Shown piece after piece: positions 43,688-51,400 of a stretch of DNA of 64,000 nucleotides. The DNA comes from Paenibacillus swuensis (GTDB lineage: Bacteria > Bacillota > Bacilli > Paenibacillales > DY6). The notes beneath the pieces are model-generated. The model saw only the letters and a list, made by a program, of their open reading frames with translations, was not told where the DNA came from and ran no database searches. The position numbers and the translations under genes were made by a program. How positions within the stretch are numbered: the first letter of the stretch is position 1; each line of letters opens with the position of its first letter. The stretch lies in contig NZ_CP011388.1 of the NCBI RefSeq assembly GCF_001644605.1, forward strand, positions 1,597,001 to 1,661,000, written 5' to 3'.

Positions 43688-44174
43688 CTTCAAGCTCCTT
43701 CCCCACAACAACGCCACGAATTTTCCTGCGCGGATGTTGCCCCTCACTCATGGTGGTGGTTGGAACGTCTCCCTCCAATTTCATTTTTAAATCCCGCTGT
43801 AGCGCTGGATTCCGCTTATTCTTTGAAACACTCACAGGACGGCGTTCTCCCGCTTTAATTCTCACATTCCGCCGATCCCCTTGCTTACCCTCGTTTTCCG
43901 AACCGTCCTCAGGGAAGCTTCCTCTCACATCAGCCCGCAACCACACCGCCCCTGGAAGACCGCGGCGGCGGCGCTTTATACGTATGCCGATCATCTTCAA
44001 CATGATGGAGCGCTGATAATGGCTGATCGATTGGATATTGTCGCAGAGATGACCTGCTGTCTTATGCGACCGTTCTGTGACATCGGCTACTTGCTCGATC
44101 ATACGGGCAAGCGCTTTTTGGCTTCTGGCCAAGGATCGGAGGATGTCCAGCTTGATTGCGTTCTCCGTTTCCAT
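43680..44174 (-). CDS. small helical protein, island family member 3, with basic tail
   Basis: 164 residues. The first ~60 are helical with the pattern LRSLARSQKALARMIEQVADV and a later segment DNIQSISHYQRSIMLKMIGI; residues ~65-164 are polar and rich in Arg/Lys (IRIKRRRRGLPG, NVRIKAGERRP). The helical part aligns by eye with the two genes just upstream (LAxSxxxxARxIE). No catalytic motif. Start ATG overlaps the previous stop (TGATG). Unknown function; a structural adaptor in the island is possible. Confidence 0.65.
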   Translation of the reverse strand: METENAIKLDILRSLARSQKALARMIEQVADVTERSHKTAGHLCDNIQSISHYQRSIMLKMIGIRIKRRRRGLPGAVWLRADVRGSFPEDGSENEGKQGDRRNVRIKAGERRPVSVSKNKRNPALQRDLKMKLEGDVPTTTMSEGQHPRRKIRGVVVGKELEDE

Positions 44175-44512
44175 CAGTCACTGTCCTCCAGATCAAACAA
44201 CCCTTCCGGGAAGCCGGAACCGCCGCCGCCTTCCGAATCACCGTCTTGATCCAGCACAACTTTAAGATTTTTGGTCAGCCCGTTTTCAAGCTTGGTCAAC
44301 CCTTCAATGACTTCAATCATCTGTTCATGAATGTTCATGCTTTGCTTTAATTGATCACTATGATCCGCAAAGACCTCGCCTGACAGATGATTGACAATCC
44401 AGTTCCGCGATTTCTCCGCCTCTAATGCTTTCGCTTCCAGAATGAGCGCAATATTCCATTGAAATTTGGCGGCCGCCGCTAACATCTGACGAAACGATTC
44501 CTCCCGATTCAT
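44174..44512 (-). CDS. small helical protein, island family member 2
   Basis: 112 residues, helical and acidic: FRQMLAAAAKFQWNIALILEAKALEAEKS then HSDQLKQSMNIHEQMIEVIEGL. The pattern of an N-terminal helix with IxxILEAK and a second coiled-coil-like helix repeats that of its two neighbours. The end is Gly/Asp-rich (DGDSEGGGG). ATG at 44512 has AAGGTG eight bases upstream. Unknown function. Confidence 0.65.
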   Translation of the reverse strand: MNREESFRQMLAAAAKFQWNIALILEAKALEAEKSRNWIVNHLSGEVFADHSDQLKQSMNIHEQMIEVIEGLTKLENGLTKNLKVVLDQDGDSEGGGGSGFPEGLFDLEDSD

Positions 44513-44570
44513 GACGAACACCTTCTCCCTGATCACCTGAATTCATTCAACCTATATCCGTTGATAACGA

Positions 44571-44858
44571 TTATTCTTCTTCCTTCTCCTTGACTTCCTT
44601 CATGACCACACCCATTGTTTCCGCGAGCGACTCTTGAAAGTCCGCCAAGGAATTCAGGTAAGACACGACACTTTTAGTAATGGTACCCGAGTGTTCAATA
44701 AGCTCATCTATGCCTTCCACGTTCGGATATGAATTCGGCAGCGTATCTACGATTTGTGCCATTCGCACGGCTACCATCCGCTTAGCCTCTATAATCCTTG
44801 CCATCTCATTATGGGATTTGGCCAGATGCGCTATAATTTCCGTCACTTGTTGTTGCAC
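44571..44858 (-). CDS. small helical protein, island family member 1
   Basis: 95 residues starting with GTG after GGGAGG. Helical: VTEIIAHLAKSHNEMARIIEAKRMVAVRM, a loop with NVEGIDELIEHS, then SVVSYLNSLADFQESLAETMGVVMKE and a charged end. Similar short proteins are found near spore-surface glycosyltransferase genes in Paenibacillus in my recollection, sometimes mislabelled as sugar epimerases, but no function is known. First of three tandem members (44858 to 43680). Confidence 0.7.
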   Translation of the reverse strand: MQQQVTEIIAHLAKSHNEMARIIEAKRMVAVRMAQIVDTLPNSYPNVEGIDELIEHSGTITKSVVSYLNSLADFQESLAETMGVVMKEVKEKEEE

Positions 44859-44940
44859 GACTTATGACCTCCCAAATATCCCGTTTATCCATACCATATG
44901 CCGCAAAGAACAGGGATGAGCGGTACATTCGCCCATCCCG

Positions 44941-46386
44941 CTATAAATTCGGCGCTTTTAACACCGGCGCCGCAATCAGCGGCAATCCTTCAGCGGCGTG
45001 TCGCGCGGCTTCAGGCCATGTCCCCCACTCGCGAACAGGACGATGAACAAAGTTCCAGAATCGTAACGTGTAGTCACTTGTCCATCGACGTCTTGCGCCT
45101 AGGATAATCTGGTAACATACGCCCTCCGCATCCCGCAGTAACTGCCCCTCCGCCACTTCCCCTTGCTGACCACATACAGCCGCATAGGCGGTTTCCACCT
45201 CATTCAAAGTCATGGGATTACCGGTAACACAACTCCTTAAATCCCGCAAGGACAATAGTGTGGAGGGCCCAGCCCATCGTTCACCTGCCTGGACAATAAG
45301 CGGGTGCTTCAAACCGCTCTGCAACCAATACTGTTGTCCGTTCCACCCATGAACCATATGATGTGAAGGATAGAAATCGGCAGCTTTGGCATGAAGTTCG
45401 GGGTTCCCGCGGGCAAAGGTCAACAGGGCGTCCCGGGAGGGCCATTTTTCACTGAAAAAGTCCGCATTCCGCTCGTTTACTTCCTGATAAGCAGGTCCGA
45501 AATCCCGTATGCTCCGGTTACCGTAATGATGTATGAACGTATCTCTAGCAATGACAAGCCGCATTCCCGACATGCCTACCCTGAGACAGTAGTCATCATC
45601 CTCATAGTTCCCAAATTGATATCCTTCATCTAAGTACCCGACCCGGTCCAATAAATCCCGGCGAAACAGCATGCAGAAGCCCGTCACCCTTTCGGCCGTT
45701 TCCCATCGCGATGAATCCGACTGATTGTTCTGTGCAGCATACCTCTGCATTTCATTAAGGTTACGATACTTCTTCTCCACCAACTGATCTCCGCTGATGA
45801 AATTGGTGACCGGACCGACGATCCCGATACGCGGATCGCTGTGCAGACATTGGAGCATATTGCCCAGCCAGTTGCGTGTTACGACGGTATCATTATTTAA
45901 CAGGAGAACCGTGCTCCCCCTGGCCATCATCAACCCTTGATTCACCGCACCGGCAAAACCCGCGTTATACCCCAATCGTTTATAACGGACGCGGCCTGTT
46001 TCTGCTACGGACCGAAGAAAAGCTTCTGTTCCGTCCGTTGAACCGTTATCCACTACAATAATCTCATAGGGCAGGGGGGTATATTCGCGAATACTGTTTA
46101 CACATTCTTTCAGATATCCATACTTGTTATAGGTAGGAATGATAATGCTTGTTCCTTCCCATGCAGTTTCGTAGCCCGCCTGACCGGCCGCGGTCCCTTC
46201 TGCGGCGCCGGTGCTGAAGCCCGCTTCATAGCCGTTCTGATACAGGAGAGAACCCCGTTGGTCCCTTGTTCCGGAAGAACGCTTGTTCTTATTTCTGCTT
46301 CTGCGACGTTTACCAGTGCCGCTTCCTGAAGCAGGACGCCGAGCGGTTGCCCGAATCTTCACCGCGCCTGATACTCTTGTTTTCAC
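44941..46386 (-). CDS. GT2 glycosyltransferase with basic/GYxxG tag
   Basis: 481 residues. Residues ~1-46 basic (GTGKRRRSRNKNKRS), ~48-68 the tag LYQNGYEAGFSTGAAEGTAAG, then GT-A: SIIIPTYNKYGYLKECVNSIREY, IIVVDNGSTDGTEAF, LLLNNDTVVTRNWLG (metal-site NND) and NYEDDDYCLRVGMSG, as in rhamnosyltransferase-like GT2 enzymes; a ~140-residue C-terminal extension follows. Start overlaps the upstream gene's stop by four bases (ATGA). No membrane segment. Confidence 0.88.
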   Translation of the reverse strand: MKTRVSGAVKIRATARRPASGSGTGKRRRSRNKNKRSSGTRDQRGSLLYQNGYEAGFSTGAAEGTAAGQAGYETAWEGTSIIIPTYNKYGYLKECVNSIREYTPLPYEIIVVDNGSTDGTEAFLRSVAETGRVRYKRLGYNAGFAGAVNQGLMMARGSTVLLLNNDTVVTRNWLGNMLQCLHSDPRIGIVGPVTNFISGDQLVEKKYRNLNEMQRYAAQNNQSDSSRWETAERVTGFCMLFRRDLLDRVGYLDEGYQFGNYEDDDYCLRVGMSGMRLVIARDTFIHHYGNRSIRDFGPAYQEVNERNADFFSEKWPSRDALLTFARGNPELHAKAADFYPSHHMVHGWNGQQYWLQSGLKHPLIVQAGERWAGPSTLLSLRDLRSCVTGNPMTLNEVETAYAAVCGQQGEVAEGQLLRDAEGVCYQIILGARRRWTSDYTLRFWNFVHRPVREWGTWPEAARHAAEGLPLIAAPVLKAPNL

Positions 46387-47459
46387 AGGGTACCCTCCCC
46401 GCGATCCGGTTGCTTCCCATAGGCGATGTAATCCGCCATATGTCCGAAATCCAGCGCTACTTTACCCAGTTCACGGGCAATTCTGCTGACAATAACTACC
46501 GCGGGCACGCCTGCGGATACCAAAGCGATGTCATATTGGAATCCTGCGATTTCTCCCATGACCCGGTCCATATCTCTCATTCCATTTACCGGAGAGACGG
46601 TCCCGGTAACAGCGATTCCATGGTGTTCAACGAGCTTAACCGCAAGATCAGGCGCGGCATCACCCACCAATAACACCCGGCGACCCGTCAGTAAGGGAAG
46701 AAGCAGCCCCATTTCGTACAGTTGATAATTTATCGTCGACAGCGTCAGGGGCATAGACCGAAAATCCAGGTGATGGGCACGGAATACGGGGAACATCAGC
46801 TTTTGAAAATGCGGGTGTCTGGATTGCGGAATACCGACTCTGTCGGCCTGAGACACCGCTTGAACCAACAGCTCACGAGCAGATGAATCGGGAATGGCAA
46901 CACCGGCGTAGGCGAGAAACGGACCTGCTTTTAGCACATCATGAGCCGGCATGAGTACATCCTGCGCCATCGTCAATAATTCTCCGTCTCCCAACCTTAC
47001 GATGGCGTAAGGTCTGTGTTCATCCATTGCCGCCCGAAGCTCCTCGGCAATCTGAGCCGGTTCGGCAACTTTATGCATATGGGGATAGAAAGTTTGCACT
47101 CCTGCCGTAACAATCTGTTCGATACTGATGTCCCCCAAAATATGAAACGGCGGCAAATGTTGTTCCGCAATCCGGTCACCCCCGTCATACAGCCCCTGCG
47201 CATAGGCCTTCTCCGTTGTTCGTTCTTGAACGGAAGGCAATGTCACAGCCGGAGTCAAGACTTTGCGCTGCCGTCGGCCTGACCCTTTACGACGTAACGG
47301 TTTTCGATTATTTTTTGCGCTGCGATAGAGGAATGTACGTTGTTTGCTCTTATTCCCCTTAGACGCGTATGCCCTCGCCAACCCTCCTCCCGTGACCCGA
47401 GACAAGCCACGCTTGCGTGTTGTTTTGGTGCCCGCAGCGGCATGGATGGTTTTCGTCAT
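46383..47459 (-). CDS. GT-D fold glycosyltransferase with basic/tag N-terminus
   Basis: About 358 residues. The first ~80 are basic (KGNKSKQRTFLYRSAKNN, RRKGSGRRQRK), followed by EKAYAQGLYDGGDRI, a reduced form of the tag. The rest matches the DUF1792/GT-D fold: YAIVRLGDGELLTMAQDVLM, GIPQSRHPHFQKLMFP, RVLLVGDAAPDLAVKL and DIALVSAGVPAVVIVSRIA. ATG at 47459 with GAGGAGG twelve bases upstream. Directly coupled to the GT2 gene downstream. Confidence 0.85.
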   Translation of the reverse strand: MTKTIHAAAGTKTTRKRGLSRVTGGGLARAYASKGNKSKQRTFLYRSAKNNRKPLRRKGSGRRQRKVLTPAVTLPSVQERTTEKAYAQGLYDGGDRIAEQHLPPFHILGDISIEQIVTAGVQTFYPHMHKVAEPAQIAEELRAAMDEHRPYAIVRLGDGELLTMAQDVLMPAHDVLKAGPFLAYAGVAIPDSSARELLVQAVSQADRVGIPQSRHPHFQKLMFPVFRAHHLDFRSMPLTLSTINYQLYEMGLLLPLLTGRRVLLVGDAAPDLAVKLVEHHGIAVTGTVSPVNGMRDMDRVMGEIAGFQYDIALVSAGVPAVVIVSRIARELGKVALDFGHMADYIAYGKQPDRGEGTL

Positions 47460-47508
47460 GACTATTTCTAACCTCCTCGGCAGTTCAATCGCAGTCACGT
47501 GACGTTAT

Positions 47509-48234
47509 TTATTTCTCCTGTTCTGCGCGAATAAGCTTGGCGGCCTCATCCAAGGATTCAAACGTGCCGGCATCAGTCCACCAACCTTGCAGAATATTCC
47601 ACGCAAGTTTGCCCTCACGGGTATACACATTGTTTACATCCGTAATCTCCAATTCCCCGCGAGCCGAAGGTTCAATATCTCCGATGATGGCAAAAACTCG
47701 GCTGTCGTACATATAGATGCCCGTCACGGAATAATCTGACTTGGGCTCGGAAGGCTTTTCCTCAATAGCTGTAATATGGCCCTCGGCATTAAAGACAGGC
47801 ACACCATATCGCTTAGGATCATGTACTTTCTTTAACAACACCATGGCGCCGCTTTCCTGAGCCTTAAACTGCTCTACATAGGATCCAAGGGAGTCTTCAA
47901 ACAGGTTATCGCCCAGAATAACAACGAACTTCTCGTGTTCGTCAATGAATCCCTGAGCCAGTGATAAAGCTTCGGCGATGCCGCCTGCTTTCTCCTGAAT
48001 CCGATAAGTCAGATTGACTCCGTACGCTTCGCCTGAACCCAGAAAGTCCACATAAAGTCCGGCGCTGAACTTCCCTGTAATCAACATAATTTCGGTGATA
48101 CCCGCTTCTTTCAATTTGTCGACGGCGTAATATATCATCGGATATCGGCCTACGGGTAGCAGGTGTTTGTTGATCATATTCGTCAATGGACGAAGCCGTG
48201 TCCCGGTACCGCCCGCCAGTATAATTCCCTTCAA
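47509..48234 (-). CDS. RmlA-like sugar-phosphate nucleotidyltransferase
   Basis: 241 residues: GIILAGGTGTRLRPLTNMINKHLLPVG is the nucleotide-binding signature, with FVVILGDNLFEDSLG (Asp binding metal) and VTGIYMYDSRVF. It would activate glucose-1-phosphate or a similar sugar with TTP or UTP. Length is short compared with ~290-residue RmlA, resembling SpsI-type and short archaeal-like thymidylyltransferases. Start is TTG at 48234 (GGGAGGA seven bases upstream); in-frame ATG codons at 48255 and 48294 are less well placed. It leads the 48234-43415 operon. Confidence 0.85.
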   Translation of the reverse strand: MKGIILAGGTGTRLRPLTNMINKHLLPVGRYPMIYYAVDKLKEAGITEIMLITGKFSAGLYVDFLGSGEAYGVNLTYRIQEKAGGIAEALSLAQGFIDEHEKFVVILGDNLFEDSLGSYVEQFKAQESGAMVLLKKVHDPKRYGVPVFNAEGHITAIEEKPSEPKSDYSVTGIYMYDSRVFAIIGDIEPSARGELEITDVNNVYTREGKLAWNILQGWWTDAGTFESLDEAAKLIRAEQEK

Positions 48235-48374
48235 TTCCGATTCCTCCCGTGTCATATAATGATGATGCGCATGCCCGCGGCCGGATTTTGGCAAGCCGCT
48301 TATCCCCCCATTGTATGTACACCCGTCAGGGACCGAAACGGCTATGGTACAGTTTGGGAATAACGATCATGAAT

Positions 48375-48404
48375 AAGGGCACCGCCATGGCTGGCAGTGC
48401 CCTT
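48375..48404 (-). terminator. hairpin after the giant repeat gene
   Basis: AAGGGCACTGCC pairs with GGCGGTGCCCTT around a six-base loop, on the minus strand followed by ATTCATG, i.e. no clear T run. Likely terminator or transcript-end stem for the repeat gene. Confidence 0.55.
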
Positions 48405-48418
48405 CATTCATAATGGTC

Positions 48419-51400
48419 TTATAGTCCGTCGCCCATCGCGATCCAGTTTAGCACCCCTGAAGTTTCCGGTGTGAACTTGGTGCGAACGACTTGTAATGTA
48501 GCGGTTGTGGACGTTTTGTTTATGACGCAAACCTGATAAGCCGCCGCATTGCTGTTAGCAACGAGCACATAGCTGTTATTTGTATAAGCTTCATCGAAGG
48601 TCACCATAATGTCCACACTTTCCTCATGGCCGGCAAACAGGAAACTGGCCAAACCGTATTGCTGCAATGAGGAGCGCTTGTTAACTGGTAAGCGTACTGT
48701 CGAGAACGACAGCTTATCAGCGGTCACCGCCCGGTTAGCCAGCTTACCTTCCGTTACAGCCTGGTCCGCCAGATGGGATTCCTCGATGCATTCGTTTTGC
48801 AAGTGCTCGGAACCGACAGCCGCCTCTGTAATCTGTGCGGAACCAACGGCTTCTTCCGCAATATGGCTGCTCTGGATACTTTCAAAAGCGATTTTCTCAG
48901 CCGTAACAGCTCCGAAAGCCAAGTGCTGTCCCTCCACGGCTCCTTCTTGCAAGTGCGTGTTTCCGATGATTTCTTGCGCGAGATGTCCCGCATGCACACT
49001 GCCAAAGGCAAGTTTCTCAGCCGTCACCGAGCCAGCGGATAAGTGTTGAACATGAACGGCCCGTTCCTGCAGTTGCAACGTACCCACCGCTTTATTGGCA
49101 ATATGCCCGAATTGAACACTGCCCGCCGCGATTTTATCGTTAGTCACACACCCGGATCCAAGGTGCCCGCTCTGTACAGATTCCGATTGTATTTGAACCG
49201 AACCAACCGAATTCGCTCCAAGCTCGGGAAACTCGATGGCGCCTTCCGCAAAGTGTCTTGCTTCGATGCTTCCGCTCGCAATATGATCACTTTGAATACT
49301 TTCACGGGTCAAATGACCTGCTTCAATCGTTCCAGTCTGCAGTTTGGATCCGCTGATCGCAGCTTCCCCAATATGCTCGGTTTGAACCGCCTCCGGAGTC
49401 AAGTGATAAGCGAAGACCGCTCCTTTGCGCAAGTGAAACCCCTGAATCAGCTCTGCTTGAAGATGCTTTGAGCCCAGCGCCTCCAGAGCGATCTTATCAC
49501 CGGTCACGGCTCCGTCCGCCAGCTTCTCACCGCTGACCGCGCCCGCTTGCAGCGCCGCTTCGCTCACCGCGTCCGACGCCACGTGCCGCGCCTCCACCGC
49601 GCCGTCCGCGAGGTGCGCCGCCGCTACGGCTCTGCCAGCCAGCTTCGCGCCGCTGACCGCGCCCGCTTGCAGCGCCGCTTCGCTCACCGCGTCCGCCGCC
49701 ACGTGCCGCGCCTCCACCGCGCCGTCCGCGAGGTGCGCCGCCGCTACGGCTCCGTCCGCCAGCTTCGCGCCGCTGACCGCGCCCGCTTGCAGCGCCGCCT
49801 CGCTCACCGCGTCCGCCGCCACGTGCCGCGCCTTCACCGCGCCGTCCGCGAGGTGCGCCGCCGCTACGGCTCCGTCCGCCAGCTTCGCGCCGCTGACCGC
49901 GCCCGCTTGCAGCGCCGCTTCGCTCACCGCGTCCGCCGCCACGTGCCGCGCCTTCACCGCGCCGTCCGCGAGGTGCGCCGCCGTCACGGCTCCGTCCGCC
50001 AGCTTCGCGCCGCTGACCGCGCCCGCCTGCAGCGCCGCCTCGCTCACCGCGTCCGCCGCCACGTGCCGCGCCTCCACCGCGCCGTCCGCGAGGTGCGCCG
50101 CCGCTACGGCTCCGCCCGCCAGCTTCGCGCCGCTGACCGAACCCGCTTGCAGCGCCGCCTCGCTCACCGCGTCCGCCGCCACGTGCCGCGCCTCCACCGC
50201 GCCGTCCGCGAGGTGCGCCGCCGACACGGCTCCGTCCGCCAGCTTCGCGCCGCTGACCGCGCCCGCTTGCAGCGCCGCCTCGCTCACCGCGTCCGCCGCC
50301 ACGTGCCGCGCCTCCACCGCGCCGTCCGCGAGGTGCGCCGCCGTCACGGCTCCGTCCGCCAGCTTCGCGCCGCTGACCGCGCCCGTTTGCAGCGCCGCCT
50401 CGCTCACCGCGTCCGCCGCCACGTGCCGCGCCTTCACCGCGCCGTCCGCGAGGTGCGCCGCCGTCACGGCTCCGTCCGCCAGCTTCGCGCCGCTGACCGC
50501 GCCCGCTTGCAGCGCCGCCTCGCTCACCGCGTCCGCCGACACGTGCCGCGCGGACACCGCTTCGTCGGCGATGTGCGCGGACTGCACGGCATTCGGCGCT
50601 ATCTTGACGGCGCTCACGGATCCCGCTTGCAAGGCCGCGCTGCCAATCGCTTCCTCAGCCAAATATCGAGCGGTCACCACACCGTCGGTAAGATGACGGC
50701 CTTGAATGACGGTATCCTGCAACAAAGCGCCGGTAATGCTTCCTTCCGCCAAGTGCTGCGATCTGACGGCTCCGGTTTCGATATGGAACGATTTAATCGT
50801 TCCCTGTTGGATATGGAACCCTTTGACGGCCTCCGGCTTCAAGTGACGGCTTTCCAGCGTTTCTTTTGCGATCTTATCCCCTGTCACAGCGCCTCCGGCC
50901 AAAGTTTGCTCCGTGACAGCCTCTGCCTGCAATTGCTCTGAACCTACGGCTGCCAGGGCAATATGGCGGTGTTCTATGCTCCCTTGAGCGATGATGCGCG
51001 AATTTACCGCGTCACTGGCCAGCTGCTGCTCCGTTATGGCATAATTCGCGATTTTGGCGGATGTCACAGCTTCATTGTTGAGATGGCGGGTGTCCACCGC
51101 GTAATCAACAATCTGATTGCTGCCTACGGCTCGAGGGGCCAATTTATCCGACGTGACGGCCGCATTCGCCAGTTGCTTCTCTCCCACTGTGCCCTCAGCC
51201 ATGTGTTTAGCATAGATGGATCCGCCCGCAACCGCGCGCTCCGTGACCGCCCCTTCGGCCAAATGACTCGGTAACACGCTGTCTTCGATCAGATGTCCCG
51301 AAGTGATGGTTCCGGGCTGAATATGTTTCCCTAGAACCGCATCCTGGGCAATCTTTGAAGTGCCCACCGCCCCGTCCGCTATTACCCAATTGGTCACACT

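Noticed and set aside
49547-50941. 464-codon plus-strand ORF rich in Arg (HVPRLHRAVREV repeats)
   Set aside because: Exact antisense shadow of the 120-bp repeats of the giant minus-strand gene; it has no ribosome site and its composition is explained by the repeat.
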